Part shown: piece after piece, positions 1 to 11,247 of the stretch
Layout: each line of letters starts with the position of its first letter
Numbering within the stretch: the first letter of the stretch is position 1
From: Phytophthora quininea
Lineage: Eukaryota; Oomycota; Peronosporomycetes; Peronosporales; Peronosporaceae
Reading direction: 5' to 3'
Length of the DNA stretch: 39,981 nt
Assembly (NCBI GenBank): GCA_011947345.1
Contig: JAAVTG010000278.1
Coordinates: 1-39,981 of the forward strand
Program-made: the position numbers and the translations under genes
Notes under the pieces: generated by a model
Databases searched by the model: none
What the model saw: the letters and a program-made list of their open reading frames with translations, nothing else
What the model was told of the DNA's origin: nothing

Positions 1-148
1 GGTCATGTGGCAGGTCAGTCGCCATCCAGCGACCGCGTAGACCTCTGCCAGCGCACTGATAGTTGTGGCCAAGCACCGCTACGGGTCTAAAGACCACTGT
101 TTGGCCATTTGGTCAGCCACGGGACCGCGTGGACCAGCATCGACCTCC

Positions 149-266
149 GTAGACGGCCATCTTAGGATGAGAACACCGTATCCCGTTCGCTCTGCGAAGT
201 TAAGCATCCTCAAGCTCGGGTAGTACTCAGGTGGGTGACCACTGGGGAAGTCCGGGTGCTGTCTAC
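149..266 (+). rRNA. 5S rRNA copy 1
   Basis: 5S rRNA, the small RNA of the large ribosomal subunit, transcribed by Pol III. The ends pair as helix I: GTAGACGGC at nt 1-9 faces the 3' end GCTGTCTAC at nt 110-118. GGATG (17-21) pairs with CATCC (57-61) as helix II. The internal promoter is visible: box A around AAGTTAAGCATCC (49-61), an intermediate element near nt 67-72, and box C around GTACTCAGGTGGGTGACC (75-92). The length of 118 nt is normal for the family. The ends are set by helix I pairing, so either could be off by 1-2 nt. Only TTT follows the gene. The spacer after it is L type. Confidence 0.95.
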
Positions 267-696
267 CTTTGCCAACGCTAACTCGATCTTTGCCGGCGTC
301 CGAGTCCGAGTCCGAGTCCGAGTTGCCGCCTTCAAGCAGCCAGCTTCACATGGCCACACCTTCACATAGTCACAGCTCGCGCGCTGGTTTGGTTGGGCTG
401 CCGCCGACGCGCGCGCTGCACTCGTCTCGACGCGTAGATGCGTTTTGCGCCGAGAAACGTCCAAATCGGACACGTACAGCCTTCAGGACGGGCGCCTGAA
501 GTTGGCGCTTCGAAGCCCGCGCGGAGCAGGTCGGTCGGGCTGGACCGTCATGTCGTGGCAGGTCAGTCGCCATCCAGCGACCGCGTAGACCTCTGCCAGC
601 GCACTGATAGTTGTGGCCAAGCACCGCTACGGGTCTAAAGACCACTGTTTGGCCATTTGGTCAGCCACGGGACCGCGTGGACCAGCATCGACCTCC

Positions 697-814
697 GTAG
701 ACGGCCATCTTAGGATGAGAACACCGTATCCCGTTCGCTCTGCGAAGTTAAGCATCCTCAAGCTCGGGTAGTACTCAGGTGGGTGACCACTGGGGAAGTC
801 CGGGTGCTGTCTAC
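697..814 (+). rRNA. 5S rRNA copy 2
   Basis: Same 118-nt sequence as copy 1, starting 548 bp after it. TTT only after the gene; L-type spacer. Confidence 0.95.
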
Positions 815-1254
815 CTTTGCCAACGCTAACTCGATCTTTGCCGGCGTCCGAGTCCGAGTCCGAGTCCGAGTTGCCGCCTTCGCCAAGCAGCCAGCTTCAC
901 ATGGCCACACCTTCACATAGTCACAGCTCGCGCGCTGGTTTGGTTGGGCTGCCGCCGACGCGCGCGCTGCACTCGCCTGGACGCGTAGATGCGTTTTGCG
1001 CCGAGAAACGTCCAAATCGGACACGTACAGCCTTCAGGACGGGCGCCTGAAGTTGGCGCTTCGAAGCCCGCGCGGAGCAGGTCGGTTGGGCTGGACCGGG
1101 TCCTGTGGTCATGTGGCAGGTCAGTCGCCATCCAGCGACCGCGTAGACCTCTGCCAGCGCACTGATAGTTGTGGCCAAGCACCGCTACGGGTCTAAAGAC
1201 CACTGTTTGGCCATTTGGTCAGCCACGGGACCGCGTGGACCAGCATCGACCTCC

Positions 1255-1372
1255 GTAGACGGCCATCTTAGGATGAGAACACCGTATCCCGTTCGCTCTG
1301 CGAAGTTAAGCATCCTCAAGCTCGGGTAGTACTCAGGTGGGTGACCACTGGGGAAGTCCGGGTGCTGTCTAC
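1255..1372 (+). rRNA. 5S rRNA copy 3
   Basis: Consensus 118 nt, 558 bp after copy 2. It is followed by the last full L-type spacer. Confidence 0.95.
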
Positions 1373-1808
1373 CTTTGCCAACGCTAACTCGATCTTTGCC
1401 GGCGTCCGAGTCCGAGTCCGAGTCCGAGTTGCCGCCTTCGCCAAGCAGCCAGCTTCACATGGCCACACCTTCACATAGTCACAGCTCGCGCGCTGGTTTG
1501 GTTGGGCTGCCGCCGACGCGCGCGCTGCACTCGTCTGGACGCGTAGATGCGTTTTGCGCCGAGAAACGTCCAAATCGGACACGTACAGCCTTCAGGACGG
1601 GCGCCTGAAGTTGGCGCTTCGAAGCCCGCGCGGAGCAGGTCGGTTGGGCTGACTGGTCCGGGTCATGTGGCAGGTCAGTCGCCATCCAGCGACCGCGTAG
1701 ACCTCTGCCAGCGCACTGATAGTTGTGGCCAAGCACCGCTACGGGTCTAAAGACCACTGTTTGGCCATTTGGTCAGCCACGGGACCGCGTGGACCAGCAT
1801 CGACCTCC

Positions 1809-1926
1809 GTAGACGGCCATCTTAGGATGAGAACACCGTATCCCGTTCGCTCTGCGAAGTTAAGCATCCTCAAGCTCGGGTAGTACTCAGGTGGGTGACC
1901 ACTGGGGAAGTCCGGGTGCTGTCTAC
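1809..1926 (+). rRNA. 5S rRNA copy 4
   Basis: Consensus 118 nt, 554 bp after copy 3. The following spacer is the first without the CCGAGT run and the extra ~60 bp, so the change of repeat type happens here. Confidence 0.95.
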
Positions 1927-2296
1927 CTTTGCCAACGCTAACTCGATCTTTGCCGGCGTCCGAGTCCAGTTGCCGACTTCACGCGGACCACGGCTTCACA
2001 TGCACAAGTCCATACGGCCACACCTTCACATGGCCACAGCTCGCGCGCTGGTTTGGTTGGGCTGCCGCCGACGCGCGCGTTGCACTCGCCTCAACGCGTA
2101 GATGCGTTTTGCGCCCTCAAACGTTCAAAGCGGACACGTAGAGCCTTCAGGACGGGCGGCTGAAGTTGGCGCTTCGAAGCCCGCGCGGACCTCTGCCAGC
2201 GCACTGATAGTTGTGGCCAAGCACCGCTACGGGTCTAAAGACCACTGTTTGGCCATTTGGTCAGCCACGGGACCGCGTGGACCAGCATAGACCTCC

Positions 2297-2413
2297 GTAG
2301 ACGGCCATCTTAGGATGAGAACACCGTATCCCGTTCGCTCTGCGAAGTTAAGCATCCTCAAGCTCGGGTAGTACTCAGGTGGGTGACCACTGGGAAGTCC
2401 GGGTGCTGTCTAC
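2297..2413 (+). rRNA. 5S rRNA copy 5 (1-nt deletion)
   Basis: 117 nt. One G is missing from the GGGG run at nt 96-99. Otherwise consensus. It may be a weak or dead copy, or a homopolymer error. Confidence 0.88.
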
Positions 2414-2779
2414 CTTTGCCAACGCTAACTCGATCTTTGCCGGCGTCCGAGTCCAGTTGCCGAGTCCGCGGACCACGGCTTCACAAGCACAAGTCCACAC
2501 GGCCACACCTTCACATGGCCACAGCTCGCGCGCTGGTTTGGTTGGGCTGCCGCCGACGCGCGCGCTGCACTCGCCTCGACGCGTAGATGCGTTTTGCGCC
2601 CTCAAACGTCCAAATCGGACACGTAGCCTTCAGGACGGGCGGCTGAAGTTGGCGCTTCGAAGCCCGCGCGGACCTCTGCCAGCGCACTGATAGTCTTGGC
2701 CAAGCACCGCTACAGGTCTAAAGACCACTGTTTGGCCATTTGGTCAGCCACGGGACCGCGTGGACCAGCATAGACCTCC

Positions 2780-2896
2780 GTAGACGGCCATCTTAGGATG
2801 AGAACACCGTATCCCGTTCGCTCTGCGAAGTTAAGCATCCTCAAGCTCGGGTAGTACTCAGGTGGGTGACCACTGGGGAAGTCGGGTGCTGTCTAC
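2780..2896 (+). rRNA. 5S rRNA copy 6 (1-nt deletion)
   Basis: 117 nt, with one C of the CC at nt 104-105 missing. TTTT follows at 2898-2901, a proper minimal Pol III terminator. Confidence 0.88.
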
Positions 2897-3264
2897 CTTT
2901 TGCCAACGCTAACTCGATCTTTGCCGGCGTCCGAGTCCGAGTTGCCGACTTCACGCGGACCACGGCTTCACAACACAAGTCCATACGGCCACACCTTCAC
3001 ATGGCCACAGCTCGCGCTGGTTTGATTGGGCTGCCGCCGACGCGCGCGCTGCACTCGCCTCAACGCGTAGATGCGTTTTGTGCCCTCAAACGTCAAAGCG
3101 GACACGTACAGCCTTCAGGACGGGCGGCTGAAGTTGGCGCTTCGAAGCCCGCGCGGACCTCTGCCAGCGCACTGATAGTTGTGGCCAAGCACCGCTACGG
3201 GTCTAAAGACCACTGTTTGGCCATTTGGTCAGCCACGGGACCGCGTGGACCAGCATAGACCTCC

Positions 3265-3381
3265 GTAGACGGCCATCTTAGGATGAGAACACCGTATCCC
3301 GTTCGCTCTGCGAAGTTAAGCATCCTCAAGCTCGGGTAGTACTCAGGTGGGTGACCACTGGGGAAGTCGGGTGCTGTCTAC
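3265..3381 (+). rRNA. 5S rRNA copy 7 (1-nt deletion)
   Basis: 117 nt with the same missing C (104-105) as copy 6. TTT follows the gene, and the second T run at 3404-3407 is TTTT. Confidence 0.88.
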
Positions 3382-3756
3382 CTTTGCCAACGCTAACTCG
3401 ATCTTTTGCCGGCGTCCGAGTCCACGTTGCCGACTTCACGCGGGACCACGGCTTCACATGTACACAAGTCCATACGGCCACACCTTCACATGGCCACAGC
3501 TCGCGCGCTGGTTTGATTGGGGTGGCGCCGACGCGCGCGTTGCACTTGCCTCAACGCGTAGATGCGTTTTGCGCCCTCAAACGTTCAAAGCGGACACGTA
3601 GAGCCTTCAGGACGGGCGGCTGAAGTTGGCGCTTCGAAGCCCGCGCGGACCTCTGCCAGCGCACTGATAGTCTTGGCCAAGCACCGCTACGGGTCTAAAG
3701 ACCACTGTTTGGCCATTTGGTCAGCCATGGGACCGCGTGGACCAGCATAGACCTCC

Positions 3757-3874
3757 GTAGACGGCCATCTTAGGATGAGAACACCGTATCCCGTTCGCTC
3801 TGCGAAGTTAAGCATCCTCAAGCTCGGGTAGTACTCAGGTGGGTGACCACTGGGGAAGTCCGGGTGCTGTCTAC
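3757..3874 (+). rRNA. 5S rRNA copy 8
   Basis: Consensus 118 nt, 492 bp after copy 7. No T4 run nearby. Confidence 0.95.
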
Positions 3875-4239
3875 CTTTGCCAACGCTAACTCGATCTTTG
3901 CCGGCGTCGAGTCCACGTTGCCGACTTCACGCGGGACCACGGCTTCATGTACACAAGTCCATACGGCCACACCTTCACATGGCCACAGCTCGCGCGCTGG
4001 TTTGATTGGGGTGGCGCCGACGCGCGCGTTGCCTCAACGCGTAGATGCGTTTTGTGCCCTCAAACGTTCAAAGCGGACACGTAGAGCCTTCAGGACGGGC
4101 GGCTGAAGTTGGCGCTTCGAAGCCCGCGCGGACCTCTGCCAGCGCACTGATAGTCTTGGCCAAGCACCGCTACGGGTCTAAAGACCACTGTTTGGCCATT
4201 TGGTCAGCCATGGGGCCGCGTGGACCAGCATAGACCTCC

Positions 4240-4357
4240 GTAGACGGCCATCTTAGGATGAGAACACCGTATCCCGTTCGCTCTGCGAAGTTAAGCATCC
4301 TCAAGCTCGGGTAGTACTCAGGTGGGTGACCACTGGGGAAGTCCGGGTGCTGTCTAC
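4240..4357 (+). rRNA. 5S rRNA copy 9
   Basis: Consensus 118 nt; the unit is shorter (483 bp). TTTT directly follows at 4359-4362. The flank before the next gene changes from CCTCC to CCTCT, the S-type form. Confidence 0.95.
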
Positions 4358-4732
4358 CTTTTGCCAACGCTAACTCGATCTTTGCCGGCGTCCGAGTCCA
4401 CGTTGCCGACTTCACGCGGGACCACGGCTTCACATGTACACAAGTCCATACGGCCACACCTTCACATGGCCACAGCTCGCGCGCTGGTTTGATTGGGGTG
4501 GCGCCGACGCGCGCGTTGCACTTGCCTCAACGCGTAGATGCGTTTTGTGCCCTCAAACGTTCAAAGCGGACACGTAGAGCCTTCAGGACGGGCGGCTGAA
4601 GTTGGCGCTTCGAAGCCCGCGCGGACCTCTGCCAGCGCACTGATAGTCTTGGCCAAGCACCGCTACGGGTCTAAAGACCACTGTTTGGCCATTTGGTCAG
4701 CCATGGGGCCGCGTGGACCAGCATAGACCTCT

Positions 4733-4850
4733 GTAGACGGCCATCTTAGGATGAGAACACCGTATCCCGTTCGCTCTGCGAAGTTAAGCATCCTCAAGCT
4801 CGGGTAGTACTCAGGTGGGTGACCACTGGGGAAGTCCGGGTGCTGTCTAC
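4733..4850 (+). rRNA. 5S rRNA copy 10
   Basis: Consensus 118 nt. TTT after the gene; TTTT at +23 to +26. Confidence 0.95.
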
Positions 4851-5225
4851 CTTTGCCAACGCTAACTCGATCTTTTGCCGGCGTCCGAGTCCACGTTGCC
4901 GACTTCACGCGGGACCACGGCTTCACATGTACACAAGTCCATACGGCCACACCTTCACATGGCCACAGCTCGCGCGCTGGTTTGATTGGGGTGGCGCCGA
5001 CGCGCGCGTTGCACTTGCCTCAACGCGTAGATGCGTTTTGTGCCCTCAAACGTTCAAAGCGGACACGTAGAGCCTTCAGGACGGGCGGCTGAAGTTGGCG
5101 CTTCGAAGCCCGCGCGGACCTCTGCCAGCGCACTGATAGTCTTGGCCAAGCACCGCTACGGGTCTAAAGACCACTGTTTGGCCATTTGGTCAGCCATGGG
5201 GCCGCGTGGACCAGCATAGACCTCT

Positions 5226-5343
5226 GTAGACGGCCATCTTAGGATGAGAACACCGTATCCCGTTCGCTCTGCGAAGTTAAGCATCCTCAAGCTCGGGTAG
5301 TACTCAGGTGGGTGACCACTGGGGAAGTCCGGGTGCTGTCTAC
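5226..5343 (+). rRNA. 5S rRNA copy 11
   Basis: Consensus 118 nt. TTTT directly after the gene at 5345-5348. Confidence 0.95.
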
Positions 5344-5344
5344 C

Positions 5345-5348
5345 TTTT
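5345..5348 (+). terminator. Proximal TTTT Pol III terminator (representative, copy 11)
   Basis: A T4 run starts 2 nt past the 5S 3' end. The same T4 occurs after copies 6, 9, 25, 37 and 50 only. All other copies have TTT there. Confidence 0.6.
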
Positions 5349-5718
5349 GCCAACGCTAACTCGATCTTTGCCGGCGTCCGAGTCCACGTTGCCGACTTCA
5401 CGCGGGACCACGGCTTCACATGTACACAAGTCCATACGGCCACACCTTCACATGGCCACAGCTCGCGCGCTGGTTTGATTGGGGTGGCGCCGACGCGCGC
5501 GTTGCACTTGCCTCAACGCGTAGATGCGTTTTGTGCCCTCAAACGTTCAAAGCGGACACGTAGAGCCTTCAGGACGGGCGGCTGAAGTTGGCGCTTCGAA
5601 GCCCGCGCGGACCTCTGCCAGCGCACTGATAGTCTTGGCCAAGCACCGCTACGGGTCTAAAGACCACTGTTTGGCCATTTGGTCAGCCATGGGGCCGCGT
5701 GGACCAGCATAGACCTCT

Positions 5719-5836
5719 GTAGACGGCCATCTTAGGATGAGAACACCGTATCCCGTTCGCTCTGCGAAGTTAAGCATCCTCAAGCTCGGGTAGTACTCAG
5801 GTGGGTGACCACTGGGGAAGTCCGGGTGCTGTCTAC
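5719..5836 (+). rRNA. 5S rRNA copy 12
   Basis: Consensus 118 nt. TTTT in the second T run only. The spacer lacks one CG in the CGACGCGCG tract. Confidence 0.95.
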
Positions 5837-6209
5837 CTTTGCCAACGCTAACTCGATCTTTTGCCGGCGTCCGAGTCCACGTTGCCGACTTCACGCGGGA
5901 CCACGGCTTCACATGTACACAAGTCCATACGGCCACACCTTCACATGGCCACAGCTCGCGCGCTGGTTTGATTGGGGTGGCGCCGACGCGCGTTGCACTT
6001 GCCTCAACGCGTAGATGCGTTTTGTGCCCTCAAACGTTCAAAGCGGACACGTAGAGCCTTCAGGACGGGCGGCTGAAGTTGGCGCTTCGAAGCCCGCGCG
6101 GACCTCTGCCAGCGCACTGATAGTCTTGGCCAAGCACCGCTACGGGTCTAAAGACCACTGTTTGGCCATTTGGTCAGCCATGGGGCCGCGTGGACCAGCA
6201 TAGACCTCT

Positions 6210-6327
6210 GTAGACGGCCATCTTAGGATGAGAACACCGTATCCCGTTCGCTCTGCGAAGTTAAGCATCCTCAAGCTCGGGTAGTACTCAGGTGGGTGAC
6301 CACTGGGGAAGTCCGGGTGCTGTCTAC
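6210..6327 (+). rRNA. 5S rRNA copy 13
   Basis: Consensus 118 nt. TTTT in the second T run only. Confidence 0.95.
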
Positions 6328-6702
6328 CTTTGCCAACGCTAACTCGATCTTTTGCCGGCGTCCGAGTCCACGTTGCCGACTTCACGCGGGACCACGGCTT
6401 CACATGTACACAAGTCCATACGGCCACACCTTCACATGGCCACAGCTCGCGCGCTGGTTTGATTGGGGTGGCGCCGACGCGCGCGTTGCACTTGCCTCAA
6501 CGCGTAGATGCGTTTTGTGCCCTCAAACGTTCAAAGCGGACACGTAGAGCCTTCAGGACGGGCGGCTGAAGTTGGCGCTTCGAAGCCCGCGCGGACCTCT
6601 GCCAGCGCACTGATAGTCTTGGCCAAGCACCGCTACGGGTCTAAAGACCACTGTTTGGCCATTTGGTCAGCCATGGGGCCGCGTGGACCAGCATAGACCT
6701 CT

Positions 6703-6820
6703 GTAGACGGCCATCTTAGGATGAGAACACCGTATCCCGTTCGCTCTGCGAAGTTAAGCATCCTCAAGCTCGGGTAGTACTCAGGTGGGTGACCACTGGG
6801 GAAGTCCGGGTGCTGTCTAC
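6703..6820 (+). rRNA. 5S rRNA copy 14
   Basis: Consensus 118 nt. TTTT in the second T run only. Confidence 0.95.
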
Positions 6821-7195
6821 CTTTGCCAACGCTAACTCGATCTTTTGCCGGCGTCCGAGTCCACGTTGCCGACTTCACGCGGGACCACGGCTTCACATGT
6901 ACACAAGTCCATACGGCCACACCTTCACATGGCCACAGCTCGCGCGCTGGTTTGATTGGGGTGGCGCCGACGCGCGCGTTGCACTTGCCTCAACGCGTAG
7001 ATGCGTTTTGTGCCCTCAAACGTTCAAAGCGGACACGTAGAGCCTTCAGGACGGGCGGCTGAAGTTGGCGCTTCGAAGCCCGCGCGGACCTCTGCCAGCG
7101 CACTGATAGTCTTGGCCAAGCACCGCTACGGGTCTAAAGACCACTGTTTGGCCATTTGGTCAGCCATGGGGCCGCGTGGACCAGCATAGACCTCT

Positions 7196-7313
7196 GTAGA
7201 CGGCCATCTTAGGATGAGAACACCGTATCCCGTTCGCTCTGCGAAGTTAAGCATCCTCAAGCTCGGGTAGTACTCAGGTGGGTGACCACTGGGGAAGTCC
7301 GGGTGCTGTCTAC
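7196..7313 (+). rRNA. 5S rRNA copy 15
   Basis: Consensus 118 nt. No T4 near the gene; the following spacer is 2 bp short (CG loss). Confidence 0.95.
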
Positions 7314-7576
7314 CTTTGCCAACGCTAACTCGATCTTTGCCGGCGTCCGAGTCCACGTTGCCGACTTCACGCGGGACCACGGCTTCACATGTACACAAGT
7401 CCATACGGCCACACCTTCACATGGCCACAGCTCGCGCGCTGGTTTGATTGGGGTGGCGCCGACGCGCGTTGCACTTGCCTCAACGCGTAGATGCGTTTTG
7501 TGCCCTCAAACGTTCAAAGCGGACACGTAGAGCCTTCAGGACGGGCGGCTGAAGTTGGCGCTTCGAAGCCCGCGCG

Positions 7577-7685
7577 GACCTCTGCCAGCGCACTGATAGT
7601 CTTGGCCAAGCACCGCTACGGGTCTAAAGACCACTGTTTGGCCATTTGGTCAGCCATGGGGCCGCGTGGACCAGCATAGACCTCT
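7577..7685 (+). promoter_or_regulatory. Conserved 109-bp block upstream of 5S (representative, copy 16)
   Basis: This block, from GACCTCTGCC to the 5S start, keeps the same length and differs by only about six bases between L-type units (for example 588-696) and S-type units. The DNA just downstream of the 5S gene differs strongly between the two types. The block holds a short inverted repeat, GGTCT-AA-AGACC, and a GGCCATTTGGTCAG segment. No TATA box is clear. I infer a possible external promoter element or a conversion-homogenised flank. Confidence 0.4.
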
Positions 7686-7803
7686 GTAGACGGCCATCTT
7701 AGGATGAGAACACCGTATCCCGTTCGCTCTGCGAAGTTAAGCATCCTCAAGCTCGGGTAGTACTCAGGTGGGTGACCACTGGGGAAGTCCGGGTGCTGTC
7801 TAC
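7686..7803 (+). rRNA. 5S rRNA copy 16
   Basis: Consensus 118 nt, 490 bp after copy 15. No T4 near the gene. Confidence 0.95.
7734..7782 (+). promoter_or_regulatory. 5S internal control region (representative, copy 16)
   Basis: Box A (AGTTAAGCA core, gene nt 50-58), intermediate element (about nt 67-72) and box C (GGTGGGTGACC core, nt 82-92) are in the order and spacing known for eukaryotic 5S genes, where TFIIIA binds. The same sequence is present in copies 1-57. In copy 58 the box C side is damaged. Confidence 0.85.
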
Positions 7804-7987
7804 CTTTGCCAACGCTAACTCGATCTTTGCCGGCGTCCGAGTCCACGTTGCCGACTTCACGCGGGACCACGGCTTCACATGTACACAAGTCCATACGGCC
7901 ACACCTTCACATGGCCACAGCTCGCGCGCTGGTTTGATTGGGGTGGCGCCGACGCGCGCGTTGCACTTGCCTCAACGCGTAGATGCG

Positions 7988-7991
7988 TTTT
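7988..7991 (+). terminator. Distal TTTT of the spacer (representative, copy 16 unit)
   Basis: In units without a T4 near the gene, this is the first TTTT after the 5S gene, about 185 nt past its end. It lies at the foot of a small hairpin, AACGC-GTAGAT-GCGTT. It is a plausible fail-safe Pol III stop if the proximal TTT runs fail. This is inference only. Confidence 0.35.
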
Positions 7992-8177
7992 GTGCCCTCA
8001 AACGTTCAAAGCGGACACGTAGAGCCTTCAGGACGGGCGGCTGAAGTTGGCGCTTCGAAGCCCGCGCGGACCTCTGCCAGCGCACTGATAGTCTTGGCCA
8101 AGCACCGCTACGGGTCTAAAGACCACTGTTTGGCCATTTGGTCAGCCATGGGGCCGCGTGGACCAGCATAGACCTCT

Positions 8178-8295
8178 GTAGACGGCCATCTTAGGATGAG
8201 AACACCGTATCCCGTTCGCTCTGCGAAGTTAAGCATCCTCAAGCTCGGGTAGTACTCAGGTGGGTGACCACTGGGGAAGTCCGGGTGCTGTCTAC
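8178..8295 (+). rRNA. 5S rRNA copy 17
   Basis: Consensus 118 nt. TTTT in the second T run only. Confidence 0.95.
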
Positions 8296-8670
8296 CTTTG
8301 CCAACGCTAACTCGATCTTTTGCCGGCGTCCGAGTCCACGTTGCCGACTTCACGCGGGACCACGGCTTCACATGTACACAAGTCCATACGGCCACACCTT
8401 CACATGGCCACAGCTCGCGCGCTGGTTTGATTGGGGTGGCGCCGACGCGCGCGTTGCACTTGCCTCAACGCGTAGATGCGTTTTGTGCCCTCAAACGTTC
8501 AAAGCGGACACGTAGAGCCTTCAGGACGGGCGGCTGAAGTTGGCGCTTCGAAGCCCGCGCGGACCTCTGCCAGCGCACTGATAGTCTTGGCCAAGCACCG
8601 CTACGGGTCTAAAGACCACTGTTTGGCCATTTGGTCAGCCATGGGGCCGCGTGGACCAGCATAGACCTCT

Positions 8671-8788
8671 GTAGACGGCCATCTTAGGATGAGAACACCG
8701 TATCCCGTTCGCTCTGCGAAGTTAAGCATCCTCAAGCTCGGGTAGTACTCAGGTGGGTGACCACTGGGGAAGTCCGGGTGCTGTCTAC
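8671..8788 (+). rRNA. 5S rRNA copy 18
   Basis: Consensus 118 nt. No T4 near the gene. Confidence 0.95.
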
Positions 8789-9162
8789 CTTTGCCAACGC
8801 TAACTCGATCTTTGCCGGCGTCCGAGTCCACGTTGCCGACTTCACGCGGGACCACGGCTTCACATGTACACAAGTCCATACGGCCACACCTTCACATGGC
8901 CACAGCTCGCGCGCTGGTTTGATTGGGGTGGCGCCGACGCGCGCGTTGCACTTGCCTCAACGCGTAGATGCGTTTTGTGCCCTCAAACGTTCAAAGCGGA
9001 CACGTAGAGCCTTCAGGACGGGCGGCTGAAGTTGGCGCTTCGAAGCCCGCGCGGACCTCTGCCAGCGCACTGATAGTCTTGGCCAAGCACCGCTACGGGT
9101 CTAAAGACCACTGTTTGGCCATTTGGTCAGCCATGGGGCCGCGTGGACCAGCATAGACCTCT

Positions 9163-9280
9163 GTAGACGGCCATCTTAGGATGAGAACACCGTATCCCGT
9201 TCGCTCTGCGAAGTTAAGCATCCTCAAGCTCGGGTAGTACTCAGGTGGGTGACCACTGGGGAAGTCCGGGTGCTGTCTAC
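9163..9280 (+). rRNA. 5S rRNA copy 19
   Basis: Consensus 118 nt. TTTT in the second T run only. Confidence 0.95.
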
Positions 9281-9655
9281 CTTTGCCAACGCTAACTCGA
9301 TCTTTTGCCGGCGTCCGAGTCCACGTTGCCGACTTCACGCGGGACCACGGCTTCACATGTACACAAGTCCATACGGCCACACCTTCACATGGCCACAGCT
9401 CGCGCGCTGGTTTGATTGGGGTGGCGCCGACGCGCGCGTTGCACTTGCCTCAACGCGTAGATGCGTTTTGTGCCCTCAAACGTTCAAAGCGGACACGTAG
9501 AGCCTTCAGGACGGGCGGCTGAAGTTGGCGCTTCGAAGCCCGCGCGGACCTCTGCCAGCGCACTGATAGTCTTGGCCAAGCACCGCTACGGGTCTAAAGA
9601 CCACTGTTTGGCCATTTGGTCAGCCATGGGGCCGCGTGGACCAGCATAGACCTCT

Positions 9656-9773
9656 GTAGACGGCCATCTTAGGATGAGAACACCGTATCCCGTTCGCTCT
9701 GCGAAGTTAAGCATCCTCAAGCTCGGGTAGTACTCAGGTGGGTGACCACTGGGGAAGTCCGGGTGCTGTCTAC
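9656..9773 (+). rRNA. 5S rRNA copy 20
   Basis: Consensus 118 nt. No T4 near the gene. Confidence 0.95.
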
Positions 9774-10147
9774 CTTTGCCAACGCTAACTCGATCTTTGC
9801 CGGCGTCCGAGTCCACGTTGCCGACTTCACGCGGGACCACGGCTTCACATGTACACAAGTCCATACGGCCACACCTTCACATGGCCACAGCTCGCGCGCT
9901 GGTTTGATTGGGGTGGCGCCGACGCGCGCGTTGCACTTGCCTCAACGCGTAGATGCGTTTTGTGCCCTCAAACGTTCAAAGCGGACACGTAGAGCCTTCA
10001 GGACGGGCGGCTGAAGTTGGCGCTTCGAAGCCCGCGCGGACCTCTGCCAGCGCACTGATAGTCTTGGCCAAGCACCGCTACGGGTCTAAAGACCACTGTT
10101 TGGCCATTTGGTCAGCCATGGGGCCGCGTGGACCAGCATAGACCTCT

Positions 10148-10265
10148 GTAGACGGCCATCTTAGGATGAGAACACCGTATCCCGTTCGCTCTGCGAAGTT
10201 AAGCATCCTCAAGCTCGGGTAGTACTCAGGTGGGTGACCACTGGGGAAGTCCGGGTGCTGTCTAC
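10148..10265 (+). rRNA. 5S rRNA copy 21
   Basis: Consensus 118 nt; the following spacer is 2 bp short (CG loss). Confidence 0.95.
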
Positions 10266-10637
10266 CTTTGCCAACGCTAACTCGATCTTTGCCGGCGTCC
10301 GAGTCCACGTTGCCGACTTCACGCGGGACCACGGCTTCACATGTACACAAGTCCATACGGCCACACCTTCACATGGCCACAGCTCGCGCGCTGGTTTGAT
10401 TGGGGTGGCGCCGACGCGCGTTGCACTTGCCTCAACGCGTAGATGCGTTTTGTGCCCTCAAACGTTCAAAGCGGACACGTAGAGCCTTCAGGACGGGCGG
10501 CTGAAGTTGGCGCTTCGAAGCCCGCGCGGACCTCTGCCAGCGCACTGATAGTCTTGGCCAAGCACCGCTACGGGTCTAAAGACCACTGTTTGGCCATTTG
10601 GTCAGCCATGGGGCCGCGTGGACCAGCATAGACCTCT

Positions 10638-10755
10638 GTAGACGGCCATCTTAGGATGAGAACACCGTATCCCGTTCGCTCTGCGAAGTTAAGCATCCTC
10701 AAGCTCGGGTAGTACTCAGGTGGGTGACCACTGGGGAAGTCCGGGTGCTGTCTAC
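10638..10755 (+). rRNA. 5S rRNA copy 22
   Basis: Consensus 118 nt. No T4 near the gene. Confidence 0.95.
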
Positions 10756-11129
10756 CTTTGCCAACGCTAACTCGATCTTTGCCGGCGTCCGAGTCCACGT
10801 TGCCGACTTCACGCGGGACCACGGCTTCACATGTACACAAGTCCATACGGCCACACCTTCACATGGCCACAGCTCGCGCGCTGGTTTGATTGGGGTGGCG
10901 CCGACGCGCGCGTTGCACTTGCCTCAACGCGTAGATGCGTTTTGTGCCCTCAAACGTTCAAAGCGGACACGTAGAGCCTTCAGGACGGGCGGCTGAAGTT
11001 GGCGCTTCGAAGCCCGCGCGGACCTCTGCCAGCGCACTGATAGTCTTGGCCAAGCACCGCTACGGGTCTAAAGACCACTGTTTGGCCATTTGGTCAGCCA
11101 TGGGGCCGCGTGGACCAGCATAGACCTCT

Positions 11130-11247
11130 GTAGACGGCCATCTTAGGATGAGAACACCGTATCCCGTTCGCTCTGCGAAGTTAAGCATCCTCAAGCTCGG
11201 GTAGTACTCAGGTGGGTGACCACTGGGGAAGTCCGGGTGCTGTCTAC
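11130..11247 (+). rRNA. 5S rRNA copy 23
   Basis: Consensus 118 nt. No T4 near the gene. Confidence 0.95.

Noticed and set aside
7644..7672. Spliced-leader RNA gene in the 5S spacer (GGCCATTTGGTCAG resembles part of the dinoflagellate SL)
   Set aside because: The match needs gaps, no GT donor follows, and no Sm-like site or separate terminator is seen.
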